Source of the DNA: Komarekiella delphini-convector SJRDD-AB1 | Lineage (GTDB): Bacteria > Cyanobacteriota > Cyanobacteriia > Cyanobacteriales > Nostocaceae | NCBI RefSeq assembly: GCF_014831675.1 | Contig: NZ_VJXY01000002.1 | Span: 124,001-188,000, forward strand | Length of the DNA: 64,000 nucleotides | Direction of reading: 5' to 3' | Translations under genes and position numbers: made by a program | Part shown: in pieces, positions 1 through 8,942 of the stretch | Position numbering within the stretch: the stretch's first letter is position 1 | Layout: every line of letters begins with the position of its first letter | The notes under the pieces: generated by a model | The model's input: the letters and a program-made list of their open reading frames with translations, nothing else | Told to the model about the DNA's origin: nothing | Database searches by the model: none

Positions 1-240
1 TACTACCGGGTTGCGGAGGCGCATCACCTCCATAATTTGAGCAATCTGCTCAGATGTCTTACCAGGGCCCCATATTACCTCTGGGAAACCAGTTCTTAGC
101 TGACGATGGTGGTCAATTTTGGCAAAATCACCCACTCTTTCATAAGCTAAGTCCTTGAGTGAATCTAATGCTATATCTGGGGTAACTTTACCATTGGCAA
201 CGGCTTCTAGGAGCGATCGCAAAGTTTTGTCATTTGTCAT
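1..240 (-). CDS. larB: LarB/CpmA family protein, 5' part only (cut by window edge)
   Basis: The first 80 codons of a minus-strand gene run off the left edge. The N-terminus has the look of the LarB (nickel-pincer cofactor biosynthesis, AIR-carboxylase-like) family, known in cyanobacteria as the circadian phase modifier CpmA: a helical segment around residues 7-35, then the conserved DHHRQLRTGFPEVIWGPGK stretch near residue 43. In LarB this family carboxylates and hydrolyses nicotinate adenine dinucleotide. The catalytic PurE-like domain lies outside the window. The ATG at 240 belongs to a TGACAAA heptamer array, so the first five codons are repeat-derived. A second ATG at 233 is out of frame. 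Family call is good; the symbol is tentative because only the N-terminus is visible. Confidence 0.8.
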   Translation of the reverse strand, partial: MTNDKTLRSLLEAVANGKVTPDIALDSLKDLAYERVGDFAKIDHHRQLRTGFPEVIWGPGKTSEQIAQIMEVMRLRNPVV

Positions 241-258
241 TTGTCACTTGTCATTGGT
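229..258. repeat. Heptamer array (TGTCATT/TGACAAA type)
   Basis: Tandem TGTCATT/TGTCACT units cover the start codon of the larB-like gene and the spacer to its left neighbour. This is the first of several similar arrays in the window. Confidence 0.75.
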
Positions 259-319
259 AATTATTTTTAGTCATAGTTAAAAGTTTATAGTCCAACAACT
301 AATGACCAAAAACTATTGA

Positions 320-2107
320 CTAATCCGTTACTTTGATTTCATAAATGTTCCAGAATGCCCCACCAAGGGCGGAGAATCTGATCCCTTCAAAACGATTACG
401 TACCGCCGACAATGATAGAGGGTTAACTAGGTAAATAAACGGCAAATTTTCCTGGGTAATCCGTTGAGTTTCGGCATAAATTTCTTTGCGCTTTGCTTCA
501 TCTAATTCCCTTGCTGCTTGAATGTAAAGCTTACCAATTTGCGCTTCCCAAGGAGCCACCTCCCAACCTTGAATCGGCTTTTGTCCTGGTTGGGGTTTCT
601 GATTAAACATGTGCAATCCCCCTTCAGGATACCAAACGTTAGCTCCATCGTTTGGTTCTAAACCACCAGTCAGACCTAACATAGAAGCTTCCCAGTCTAG
701 GGAATTAGAAAGCTTGTCTGTATAAGTATTCCATGCTAGTGGAGTGAAATCAACTTGAATACCAATTTTGCTTAAGTCTTGTTTAATTTGCGAGCCAATT
801 GCTTCGCGGATCTTGTTTCCAGCATTGGTAAGCAATGAGAAGCGGACGCGGTTTCCTTGAGCATCTACTAGTTGCTTTCTGTCGTTATATTTGAATCCTG
901 CTTTTAGTAGCAGTTCCCTCGCTTTTTCTAGATTATAATTGTAGACTTTTAGCCCTTCTTTAGGCGAAAGGTAATAAGGGCTTTGCACGGTAATCGGTGA
1001 ATTTTGTGGAGTACCCAAGCCGCGAAAAGTATTATTAATCATTGTCTCTCGATCAATCGCATAAGCTACTGCCTGCCGAAATTCTACAGTATTAAACCAA
1101 CGCGACTTTACTGGATCAACTAGCGGTTTTCCATCCCTTTTACCTTTATTCAAATTGAACAAAACAAAGGTTGTACCAGTTGATGGCCCACCATTATAGA
1201 TTTTGAAATTACCCTGTTTTTCTTGCACTTTTAGCAAAGAAAAGTAATCTGGTGTAACTGCCTGAGTATCTAACCCACCAGAACGAAATTGTAGTAAAGC
1301 GGTATCTGTTGATTCCACAATTTGCCACACTATTCGTTCAATATAAGGTTGAGATTCTCCTTGAGGCCCTTTGCGCCAGTAGTAGGGATTGCGTCGGAAC
1401 ACTACACGTTGACTAGTGTCATAGCGCTCTAGCTTGTAGGGGCCGTTAACGATAATTTGGTCGGGAGGAGTATCAACACCCCACTTTGACAGAAATATTG
1501 GCTTACCTTCAGCGTCTTTTGTTTTCACCGATTCCCGTAGTGCATGGGCTGGTAAAATTGGGTATCCTGTAGCACTACGCAGGAAGGGGGCAAAAGGTTC
1601 TGGAACAGTAAACTCAACCCGTCGATTGTCAATTTTTCTCACAATTGGCAGCTTCCGACTTTCGCCAATTCTCAAGACATCTCTAACATCTGTGGGGATT
1701 GCTTCATTGAAGTAAATTTCGTTATAAGTAAACACCACATCGTCTACTGTCAGCGGCTTTCCGTCAGACCATTTCAAACCCTGGCGCAGAGTAAAAACAA
1801 TCTTTAATTTATCATCAGAAAATTGCCAGGATTCTGCTAAAACAGGCTCAACTTCACCCGTTTCATAGTTTTCGGAGGTTAACCCCTCGTAAATCAGAGG
1901 AAAAACATTCGGAAACTCCTGACTGAGGGGGTAGTTAAAGGTTTTGGGGTCACTGAGAATACCACTTACCAATTGCGGTACTTGAGCGGCTGCGCTTTTG
2001 AAGTTAGCTGGGTTGCAGGCGGTAACTGTGAGTGCTGTTACCACAGTCAGACTTATTGGCAACCAAAAACGCTTAATTACAGTAAGGATACTACTAGGAA
2101 ATTTCAT
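320..2107 (-). CDS. ABC transporter substrate-binding lipoprotein, peptide/nickel type (SBP_bac_5)
   Basis: Extracytoplasmic binding protein of a Dpp/Opp-type ABC importer, 595 aa, a normal length for family-5 solute-binding proteins. A signal peptide with a hydrophobic core (about residues 14-28) ends in a lipobox with Cys31, so it should be lipid-anchored on the periplasmic face of the plasma membrane. The mature part has the SBP_bac_5 pattern: an early LVSGILSDPKTFNYPL segment, an ESWQFSDDKLKIVFTLRQGLKWSDGKPL-type stretch near residue 90-115 (shortened here), and a YAIDRETMI block near 350. No permease or ATPase is adjacent; a matching DppB-type permease lies at 31639. Ligand cannot be told from sequence: di/oligopeptide, nickel or another solute. 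Confidence 0.9.
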   Translation of the reverse strand: MKFPSSILTVIKRFWLPISLTVVTALTVTACNPANFKSAAAQVPQLVSGILSDPKTFNYPLSQEFPNVFPLIYEGLTSENYETGEVEPVLAESWQFSDDKLKIVFTLRQGLKWSDGKPLTVDDVVFTYNEIYFNEAIPTDVRDVLRIGESRKLPIVRKIDNRRVEFTVPEPFAPFLRSATGYPILPAHALRESVKTKDAEGKPIFLSKWGVDTPPDQIIVNGPYKLERYDTSQRVVFRRNPYYWRKGPQGESQPYIERIVWQIVESTDTALLQFRSGGLDTQAVTPDYFSLLKVQEKQGNFKIYNGGPSTGTTFVLFNLNKGKRDGKPLVDPVKSRWFNTVEFRQAVAYAIDRETMINNTFRGLGTPQNSPITVQSPYYLSPKEGLKVYNYNLEKARELLLKAGFKYNDRKQLVDAQGNRVRFSLLTNAGNKIREAIGSQIKQDLSKIGIQVDFTPLAWNTYTDKLSNSLDWEASMLGLTGGLEPNDGANVWYPEGGLHMFNQKPQPGQKPIQGWEVAPWEAQIGKLYIQAARELDEAKRKEIYAETQRITQENLPFIYLVNPLSLSAVRNRFEGIRFSALGGAFWNIYEIKVTD

Positions 2108-2317
2108 AATTTAAATACACTAATAGTGGAATCAATTTGACTGAAATTGTAGCCAACCGAGGAAGTTTTGAGTTTTATTAAAATACTGAACACCATTACA
2201 CCGCAAAACTTCTGTAACTTCGCGCTTACCAAATTCATTGGAATTAGCGCTTAAAAATACTTTGTTTTCACTTGAATGCAGGCGTGCGTATAGCTTCACT
2301 GATGCAGCAAAAAAAAG

Positions 2318-2800
2318 TTACTCTGAAGCAACTAGCAAGACAACGGCATAAGCACAAATTCCTTCTTCGCGTCCAACAGGGCCTAGTTTTTCGTTGGTAG
2401 TAGCTTTGATGCCAATTTGATTCGGTTGTAATTCTAAAATAGCTGCTAGCTTGTCACGCATCTGATGAATATGCGGTTTTAATTTGGGACGTTCTGCTAC
2501 TACTACTGAGTCAATATTTCCTATCTGCCAGCCTTGATCTCGAATCAGCTGATGTACTTGAGTTAATAGTACTAAACTATCGGCTCCTGCCCATTGCGGA
2601 TCGCTAGGCGGAAAATAATGACCAATATCCCCTAAAGATAATGCCCCAAGCATGGCATCCATAATCGCGTGGGTTAGCACATCAGCGTCACTGTGGCCTA
2701 ACAAACCCAGTTCATGAGGTATCTGAATTCCTCCTAAAATTAAGGAGCGATCGCTTACCAGTCGGTGGATATCGTAGCCATTACCAATACGAATATTCAT
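2318..2800 (-). CDS. ispF: 2-C-methyl-D-erythritol 2,4-cyclodiphosphate synthase
   Basis: Fifth enzyme of the MEP isoprenoid pathway. It cyclises CDP-methylerythritol 2-phosphate to the 2,4-cyclodiphosphate, releasing CMP. The protein is 160 aa from the chosen start, the usual IspF length. The metal-binding GYDIHR motif near residue 8 and the [20 protein letters not shown] block near 35 are intact, and [16 protein letters not shown] near the C-terminus is the family signature. An upstream in-frame ATG at 2818 would add MTNDKK, but those six codons are heptamer-repeat sequence, so 2800 is preferred. trmD lies just upstream on the same strand; the 35 bp between them is entirely repeat. Confidence 0.95.
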   Translation of the reverse strand: MNIRIGNGYDIHRLVSDRSLILGGIQIPHELGLLGHSDADVLTHAIMDAMLGALSLGDIGHYFPPSDPQWAGADSLVLLTQVHQLIRDQGWQIGNIDSVVVAERPKLKPHIHQMRDKLAAILELQPNQIGIKATTNEKLGPVGREEGICAYAVVLLVASE

Positions 2801-2804
2801 CTTT

Positions 2805-2842
2805 TTGTCATTTGTCATTTGTCATTGGTCATTGGTCATTGG
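2805..2842. repeat. Heptamer array between trmD and ispF
   Basis: Consecutive TGTCATT and TGGTCAT units (TGACAAA/TGACCAA on the coding strand). The array contains the trmD stop codon and fills the whole spacer to ispF. A purine-rich GGGAGCA-type stretch precedes it at about 2860-2925, inside the trmD frame. Confidence 0.75.
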
Positions 2843-3591
2843 TTTGATTCTCTCTCCCACTCTCCCCCAGCTTCCCCTGCTCCCTCTGCTCCCTCTGCTC
2901 CCCTGCTTCCCTGCTCCCATTTCTTTAGCAAATCGGGACGGCGATCGCGTGTTCTTTGGAGCTGTTGCTCGTAACGCCACTGAGCGATCGCGGCGTGATT
3001 CCCAGAGAGTAAGACATCGGGTACTTTTAACCCACGAAAATTTGCTGGACGAGTGTACTGAGGATAGTCCAACAATCCTTCTTCAAAACTTTCTGCTGTT
3101 AGAGATTCCTTTTTGGCTACGGTTCCTGGTAGGAGACGCACGACACCATTAATTAAAGCCATTGCTGGAATTTCTCCACCTGTCAAAATAAAATCACCCA
3201 AAGACACCTCACGAGTGACTAAATGCAGTACCCGTTCATCTACTCCTTCGTAATGCCCACAAATAACTACTAATTGGTCATAATTTGTCGTTAATTCTCG
3301 TAACAGTGGTTGATTGATTGTTTCACCCTGTGGACTCATCAAAATGACCTCTCTTCGAGGTAAAATCGGCAGCGACTCCACAGCAGTAAAAATGGGTTCT
3401 GGCTTCATCAGCATCCCCACACCACCGCCGTAGGGTTCATCATCTACTTTCCGGTGCTTATCGTTGGTAAAGTCCCGTGGATTAATCAGATGCACTTGGG
3501 CGATCTGTTTGGCTAAGGCTTTACCCAGCAACCCAGAACTTAAAACAGAGGTAAAACAGTCAGGAAACAGCGTAACTATATCAAAGCGCAC
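2836..3591 (-). CDS. trmD: tRNA (guanine-N1-)-methyltransferase
   Basis: SAM-dependent SPOUT enzyme that methylates G37 of tRNAs next to the anticodon and prevents +1 frameshifting. The N-terminus MRFDIVTLFPDCF and the trefoil-knot motifs are intact: CGHYEGVDERV near residue 115 and LGDFILTGGEIPAM near 132. TrmD is normally about 230-245 aa. Here 251 aa include a final run of about 25 residues (Gly/Glu/Ala-rich, ending ESNQ) encoded by low-complexity and heptamer repeats, so the natural C-terminus has been replaced or extended by repeat sequence. It probably forms a transcription unit with ispF. Confidence 0.95.
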   Translation of the reverse strand: MRFDIVTLFPDCFTSVLSSGLLGKALAKQIAQVHLINPRDFTNDKHRKVDDEPYGGGVGMLMKPEPIFTAVESLPILPRREVILMSPQGETINQPLLRELTTNYDQLVVICGHYEGVDERVLHLVTREVSLGDFILTGGEIPAMALINGVVRLLPGTVAKKESLTAESFEEGLLDYPQYTRPANFRGLKVPDVLLSGNHAAIAQWRYEQQLQRTRDRRPDLLKKWEQGSRGAEGAEGAGEAGGEWERESNQ

Positions 3592-4383
3592 AGTTATTCG
3601 TATTCAAGGACACTAATCTTAAATTTGAATGTCTAGCAAACACAAGAAGCCAATGTCGGGTAAGAGTACAGATAAACTTGATCAATAGTATCTAAAAGTA
3701 CCAGAACTCTTAGATTCTTGGTAGGATCAAAAGTTTTTCTAATTACTTAATTTATGTTTAAATATTGTCACAACTACATTTAAATTATTAATCCGATTAA
3801 GTTAACAACTTCCAGGATGCATCGAGCCAGCCTCAGAAAAAAGCGTGTCAAGACCTGCTCGCCCCCAAGCCCAGAGCGTAATTCTAGCCACCAAGCACTA
3901 TTTTGCCAGCCTGGAAAGAGTAGACAGGTGAAAAACAAGGCGCTGGCTTTGAGGAACAGTAACGGACACATGAAAACTGAGACATCGTGTGAAAGCAAGA
4001 AGTTTGTAGACGCTTCTGCGGTGAGACAGCGCTGCATTCGCCTTGGTCTTTGGCAGGAGAAGAAAAGTTGGAGCAAAGGAAGCCTCTGCTCCAAACTTCG
4101 GGGAGGGTTTCCAACGCCAGTTGCTCATCGGGGTTTCCCCCATGAGCAACTGGCTCCTCCGCAGGCGACTAGCGAACCCGTTGGCGCAGCCTCTCGTAGA
4201 GAAGGGCTACTCTACGAGAACGCCAAGGGCTAACCCCTAGGGTGGGTTGGCTTCTAAACTATCAGAACTTTAGTCGCCGCTCCAAACTTCACAAAAGTGT
4301 CCTCTCAAACAAGCAAAGCGTAAAAGTCATTAGGCTACTAAACCTTGTTAAATTCACCTGAAGTTGTTGACAGGAGAAACACA
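3592..4383. other. Long spacer upstream of cphB, palindrome-rich
   Basis: About 790 bp between the divergent trmD and cphB starts. Several short open frames exist on both strands (3780-4240), but none has a recognisable protein or a convincing start. The right part, from about 4100 to 4230, is a cluster of strong palindromes described separately. The last 60 bp before cphB must hold its promoter; I could not assign boxes with confidence. Confidence 0.6.
4117..4226. repeat. Two nested palindromes upstream of cphB
   Basis: First hairpin: CCAGTTGCTCAT (4117-4128) pairs perfectly with ATGAGCAACTGG (4142-4153), and inside it GGGG-TTT-CCCC forms a second stem. Second hairpin: CTCGTAGAG (4193-4201) pairs with CTCTACGAG (4210-4218), enclosed by TTGGCG (4181-4186) and CGCCAA (4221-4226). 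There is no T-tract after either, so these look like interspersed fold-back repeats, not terminators. Similar sequence recurs at 8281-8580. Confidence 0.75.
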
Positions 4384-5247
4384 ATGCCGCAATTAAAAGC
4401 TAAATCGCTGGAAATGAGGACACCCCAAGCAACTAAAACCGCTGTTCTGGTCATCGGAGGCGCAGAAGACAAAGTTCACGGACGTGATATCCTGCGAACT
4501 TTTTTTGGTCGTGCCGGTGCTAGTAAGGCCTATATTACAATTATTCCATCTGCCTCTCGTGAACCTGCCATCATCGGTGGTCGGTATATTCGGATTTTTG
4601 AAGAAATGGGTGCTGAGAAGGTTGAAATTTTAGATATTCGTGAACGAGAACAATGTGAAACCCCTCAAATCAAAGCATCCTTAGAAGCCTGTAGTGGGAT
4701 ATTTTTGACAGGAGGAGATCAATTACGCCTCTGTGGCGTATTGGCAGATACGCCAGCGATGGAAATTATCCGACAGCGGGTGAGAGCAGGGCAATTAACG
4801 TTAGCTGGCACCAGTGCAGGAGCAGCAGTGATGGGACATCATATGATTGCTGGCGGTGGTAGTGGAGAGTCTCCAAATCGTTCCCTAGTCGATATGGCAA
4901 CGGGTTTGGGATTTATTCCCGAAGTGATTGTTGACCAACACTTTCACAACCGTAATCGTATGGGACGGCTGATTAGTGCGATCGCAGCTCATCCCGATCG
5001 CTTAGGCATCGGTATTGACGAAGATACTTGTGCTGTATTTGAACGCGATGGTTGGTTACAAGTTATGGGCAAAGGCAGCGTGACGATTGTTGACCCCACT
5101 GAGGTAACACATACAAACGAACCGCATGTCGGTGCTGATGAACCACTTACTGTGCATAATTTACGTCTGCATATCCTCAGCTATGGCGATCGGTTTCACC
5201 TATACCAGCGGACTGTACTGCCCGCTGTACACCGTATTTCCAGCTGA
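4384..5247 (+). CDS. cphB: Cyanophycinase
   Basis: Serine-type exopeptidase that degrades cyanophycin (multi-L-arginyl-poly-L-aspartate) to beta-Asp-Arg dipeptides in the cytoplasm. The product is 287 aa from the chosen ATG, close to the usual length. The peptidase S51 nucleophile elbow GTSAGA is present (Ser144), with GGAEDK near residue 26 and the QHFHNRNRMGRL block downstream. An alternative TTG at 4345 would add 13 residues, but the ATG at 4384 has AGGAG a few bases upstream and is preferred. It precedes cphA by about 170 bp on the same strand, the usual cphBA order, so breakdown and synthesis of the nitrogen store are probably co-regulated. Confidence 0.96.
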   Translation: MPQLKAKSLEMRTPQATKTAVLVIGGAEDKVHGRDILRTFFGRAGASKAYITIIPSASREPAIIGGRYIRIFEEMGAEKVEILDIREREQCETPQIKASLEACSGIFLTGGDQLRLCGVLADTPAMEIIRQRVRAGQLTLAGTSAGAAVMGHHMIAGGGSGESPNRSLVDMATGLGFIPEVIVDQHFHNRNRMGRLISAIAAHPDRLGIGIDEDTCAVFERDGWLQVMGKGSVTIVDPTEVTHTNEPHVGADEPLTVHNLRLHILSYGDRFHLYQRTVLPAVHRISS

Positions 5248-5276
5248 CGGGATAGAGTATCTGAGGTTACACTGAG

Positions 5277-5367
5277 TTGACCGCTGATTTATTTACTGCC
5301 GTAGAAAAATTACAAGAATACCATGTAAAAAGAAAAAACTGTTCATCATAAACAGTTTAGCGGTCAA
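5277..5367 (+). promoter_or_regulatory. Nested stem-loop in the cphB-cphA spacer
   Basis: TTGACCGCT (5277-5285) is the perfect inverse of AGCGGTCAA (5359-5367). Immediately inside the right arm, AAACTGTT (5336-5343) pairs with AACAGTTT (5351-5358). No T-run follows, so it is unlikely to be a simple terminator. It could be a processing or stability element in a cphBA transcript, or an operator. The role is inferred. Confidence 0.5.
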
Positions 5368-5418
5368 TTCCAGTAAGAAACTAGAATTTTGGTTCCGAAT
5401 CTCCATCTACCTATTCCC

Positions 5419-8124
5419 ATGAGAATCCTCAAGATCCAGACCCTACGCGGCCCAAACTACTGGAGCATTCGACGCCACAAGCTGATCGTCATGCGCCTCG
5501 ATTTAGAAACCCTTACCGAGACGCCCTCGAATGAAATCCCTGGCTTTTATGAAGGATTAGTAGAGGCGCTGCCAAGTCTGGAGGGTCACTATTGTTCGCC
5601 TGGCTGTCGGGGTGGTTTTCTGATGCGGGTGAAAGAAGGCACGATGATGGGTCACATTGTGGAACATGTAGCCCTAGAGCTACAAGAATTAGCCGGGATG
5701 CACGTAGGCTTTGGTCGCACACGTGAAACTGCCACACCCGGAATATTCCAAGTAGTGATCGAGTACCTGAATGAGGAAGCGGGACGCTACGCAGGACGAG
5801 CCGCAGTACGGCTGTGTCAAAGTATCGTTGATCGAGGCCGTTATCCCAAAGCAGAACTAGAGCAAGACATCCAAGACCTGAAAGACTTTAGCCGTGATGC
5901 ATCTTTAGGCCCTTCCACTGAAGCGATCGTCAAGGAAGCAGAAAAAAGAGGTATTCCTTGGATGCCTCTTGAGGCACGCTTTTTAATTCAGCTAGGCTAC
6001 GGCGTCAATCAGAAGCGGATGCAAGCCACAATGACAGACAACACTGGCATTCTGGGCGTAGAACTAGCTTGCGACAAGGAAGCCACTAAACGCATCCTAG
6101 CAGCAGCCGGCGCACCAGTACCTAGAGGTACGGTGATCAACTTTTTGGACGATTTGCAAGAAGCCATTGAATACGTTGGCGGCTACCCCATTGTCATCAA
6201 GCCTTTAGATGGCAATCATGGACGTGGTATCACAATCGATATTAGAAGTTGGGAAGAAGCCGAAGCTGCCTACGAAGCTGCTAGACAGGTTTCTCGGTCA
6301 ATTATTGTTGAGCGGTATTACGTTGGACGCGACCACAGGGTACTGGTGGTAAATGGCAAAGTAGTAGCAGTAGCCGAACGCGTACCAGCGCATGTAATTG
6401 GCAACGGTAGATCCACGATCGCCGAACTGATTGAGGAAACAAACCTTGATCCAAATCGTGGTGAAGGACACGATAACGTCCTGACCAAGATTGAACTAGA
6501 CCGCACCAGCTACCAACTTTTAGAAAGGCAAGGTTACACCCTGAATAGCGTGCCACCCAAGGGCACAATTTGTTATCTCAGGGCAACGGCCAACTTAAGT
6601 ACAGGTGGTAGTGCCGTAGACCGTACCGATGAAATTCACCCAGAAAACCTTTGGATGGCTCAAAGGGTAGTGAAAATTATCGGTTTGGATATTGCCGGAC
6701 TAGATATTGTTACCTCAGATATTAGCCGTCCCTTGAGAGAGATGGATGGTGTGATTGTCGAAGTCAATGCCGCTCCCGGATTTCGGATGCACGTCGCCCC
6801 AAGTCAAGGCATCCCTCGGAACGTCGCCGGAGCAGTCATGGATATGCTGTTCCCCAACGAACAATCCAGTCAAATTCCTATTCTCAGCGTCACGGGTACT
6901 AATGGTAAAACTACTACTACCCGACTTTTAGCACATATTTATAAACAGACAGGCAAAGTAGTAGGATATACAACTACCGATGGAACTTACATCGGTGATT
7001 ACTTAGTAGAAGCTGGGGACAACACAGGCCCCCAAAGTGCCCACGTCATTCTGCAAGATCCGACAGTAGAAGTAGCGGTACTAGAAACGGCTCGTGGTGG
7101 CATTCTCCGCTCTGGGCTGGGTTTTGAAGCTGCCAATGTCGGTGTAGTGTTAAACATCGCAGCCGATCATCTAGGAATAGGCGACATAGATACCATAGAC
7201 CAGTTAGCTAACCTCAAGAGTGTAGTAGCGGAAGCTGTGTTCCCTGATGGCTATGCGGTACTCAACGCTGACGATCGCCGCGTCGCCGCCATGTCAGAAA
7301 AAACTAAAGCTAATATTGCTTACTTCACCATGAACCCAGATTCGGAATTAGTGCATAAGCACATCCAAAAGGGTGGAGTAGCAGCGGTATACGAAAATGG
7401 CTATTTATCTATTGTCAAAGGTGATTGGACACACCGCATAGAAAGAGCAGAACAGATACCCATAACAATGGGCGGACGTGCGCCGTTTATGATTGCCAAC
7501 GCTTTAGCAGCTAGTTTGGCAGCGTTCGTCCAAAATGTCACGATTGAGCAGATTCGTGCTGGCTTGAAGAGTTTCCGTGCTTCAGTTAGTCAAACGCCAG
7601 GACGGATGAATTTATTTAATTTAGGCAACTACCACGCTTTAGTAGACTATGCCCACAACCCAGCCAGTTATGAAGCTGTAGGTGCTTTTGTCCGCAACTG
7701 GACTACAGGAGTGCGGATTGGCGTAGTTGGTGGCCCAGGCGATCGCCGCGATGAAGACTTTGTTACCTTGGGTAAACTGGCAGCACAAATTTTTAATTAC
7801 ATCATCATCAAAGAAGACGATGACACAAGAGGACGTCCACGGGGATCGGCAGCTGAATTGATTACTCAAGGTATCACCCAAGTTAAGTCTGATTGCCGCT
7901 ACGAATCAATTTTGGATGAAACCCAAGCAATTAATAAAGCCTTAGACATGGCTCCTGATAACAGTCTGGTGGTAATTTTGCCAGAAAGCGTTACACGAGC
8001 TATTAAGTTAATCAGGCTGCGTGGTTTAGTCAAGGAAGAAATACTTCAACAAAATCCTGGTACGACTATCGTAGATTCCCAAAATGGGATTACACCTTCT
8101 TCTGTAGTTAATACTCTGCTGTAG
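5419..8124 (+). CDS. cphA: Cyanophycin synthetase
   Basis: ATP-dependent enzyme that builds cyanophycin by adding Asp to the backbone and Arg to its side chains. It is 901 aa from the ATG at 5419 (MRILKIQTLRGPNYWS), the usual length; a TTG 30 bp upstream is less likely. Domain order is typical: an N-terminal domain (1-160), an ATP-grasp domain (about 220-480, with YPIVIKPLDGNHGRGI) that handles Asp, and a C-terminal Mur-ligase-like domain with the P-loop VTGTNGKTTTTRL near residue 491 for Arg addition, followed by TARGGILRSGLGF. No truncation or frameshift is visible. This is the long, CphA1-type enzyme, next to cphB. Confidence 0.97.
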   Translation: MRILKIQTLRGPNYWSIRRHKLIVMRLDLETLTETPSNEIPGFYEGLVEALPSLEGHYCSPGCRGGFLMRVKEGTMMGHIVEHVALELQELAGMHVGFGRTRETATPGIFQVVIEYLNEEAGRYAGRAAVRLCQSIVDRGRYPKAELEQDIQDLKDFSRDASLGPSTEAIVKEAEKRGIPWMPLEARFLIQLGYGVNQKRMQATMTDNTGILGVELACDKEATKRILAAAGAPVPRGTVINFLDDLQEAIEYVGGYPIVIKPLDGNHGRGITIDIRSWEEAEAAYEAARQVSRSIIVERYYVGRDHRVLVVNGKVVAVAERVPAHVIGNGRSTIAELIEETNLDPNRGEGHDNVLTKIELDRTSYQLLERQGYTLNSVPPKGTICYLRATANLSTGGSAVDRTDEIHPENLWMAQRVVKIIGLDIAGLDIVTSDISRPLREMDGVIVEVNAAPGFRMHVAPSQGIPRNVAGAVMDMLFPNEQSSQIPILSVTGTNGKTTTTRLLAHIYKQTGKVVGYTTTDGTYIGDYLVEAGDNTGPQSAHVILQDPTVEVAVLETARGGILRSGLGFEAANVGVVLNIAADHLGIGDIDTIDQLANLKSVVAEAVFPDGYAVLNADDRRVAAMSEKTKANIAYFTMNPDSELVHKHIQKGGVAAVYENGYLSIVKGDWTHRIERAEQIPITMGGRAPFMIANALAASLAAFVQNVTIEQIRAGLKSFRASVSQTPGRMNLFNLGNYHALVDYAHNPASYEAVGAFVRNWTTGVRIGVVGGPGDRRDEDFVTLGKLAAQIFNYIIIKEDDDTRGRPRGSAAELITQGITQVKSDCRYESILDETQAINKALDMAPDNSLVVILPESVTRAIKLIRLRGLVKEEILQQNPGTTIVDSQNGITPSSVVNTLL

Positions 8125-8736
8125 TCAACAGGAGCCACTGCTTGATTAGAGTTTCCCGGCAACCGCGTAAGTGGTGTTTAAGAGTCTAAAGTCAATAGTC
8201 AAAAATCCAGAGTTTTTACCCTTGACCGTGCCAATTTTAGATTTTAGATTTTTTTGGTACTCCTGCAAAGAAGCAAGCTACATGCCCCGTCCCTGAACGC
8301 GAGTGCGTCTCCCCTTCTGTTCGAGGCGCTCCTTCGCATTGGGAGAAGTTTGCTCGCAGGGAAACCAACGCCGCCGCCACTTATAGCAGAGTGCTGAAGC
8401 GCGGATAGCTATGGTTTAGCCCGTATAAATCCAAGTACTACCCTACGGGAAGCCGCTACTCTTCGAGAACGCTCCGCGAACGCGTCTACAAGGCTTTGAG
8501 CAATCAACATTGTCCTAACCTATACTTCGACTGCTATACTTGGCTGTCGGGAAACCCTCCCGCAGTAGTGGCTCCTCCTTGCAACTTCTCAAATTGTGGG
8601 CGGAACAAATCTTGTTAGAGTCAATCCAAAATCCTCAGAGCTAAGTACCCTTGTGATCTCATTCAATTCAAAATACTCGCTGCGCTGCGTCCGCTACGCT
8701 AACGTAAATCCAAAATTCAAAATTGATTGACCCTTA
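8125..8736. other. Convergent spacer after cphA with mosaic repeats
   Basis: About 610 bp between the ends of cphA and tatA. The left part has GTCTAAAGTCAATAGTC-type repeats. 8281-8345 resembles the dispersed palindromic repeat seen at 33786 and 41890 (shared GAACGCGAGTGCGTCT and TTCTGTTCGAGG). 8440-8580 has further fragments (GAACGCTCCGCGAACGCGTCT, GGGAAACCCTCCC, GGCTCCTCC). I see no gene. Confidence 0.6.
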
Positions 8737-8904
8737 TTATTCTTGTTCTGAATTAGTATCGTCACCAGAAGTTTTCATTCCTTCCCTAAAACTCCGTAGG
8801 GTTTTACCCATTGCGTTTCCCAGTTCGGGAATTTTTTTTGGGCCAAAAATTAGAATAGCGACCATAGCAATTACACCTATTTCTGGCCATCCTAGTCCAA
8901 ACAT
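8737..8904 (-). CDS. tatA: Sec-independent translocase subunit TatA/E
   Basis: A 55-aa membrane protein of the twin-arginine export system, which moves folded proteins across the thylakoid or plasma membrane. It has one N-terminal transmembrane helix (GWPEIGVIAMVAILIFG), the FGPKKIPELG hinge, then an amphipathic helix (LGNAMGKTLRSFREGMK) and an acidic tail. An upstream start at 8982 would add 26 residues, but the ATG at 8904 has AGGAG 7 nt upstream and gives the normal TatA N-terminus. It follows the kinase gene by 38 bp on the same strand. No TatC is in the window. Confidence 0.93.
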   Translation of the reverse strand: MFGLGWPEIGVIAMVAILIFGPKKIPELGNAMGKTLRSFREGMKTSGDDTNSEQE

Positions 8905-8942
8905 ATGCCTCTCCTGTTTGCTTCCTGTATTAACTATAGACA

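Noticed and set aside
2801-2818. Upstream ATG for ispF adding MTNDKK
   Set aside because: These codons come from a TGACAAA repeat, and the ATG at 2800 gives the family N-terminus.
3780-4240. Several open frames on both strands upstream of cphB
   Set aside because: They overlap each other and palindromic repeats, have no good ribosome sites and resemble no family.
4320-4333. Possible NtcA site (GTA-N8-TAG) before cphB
   Set aside because: It has one mismatch to GTA-N8-TAC, and no -10 box lies at the expected distance. Such near matches are common in A/T-rich spacers.
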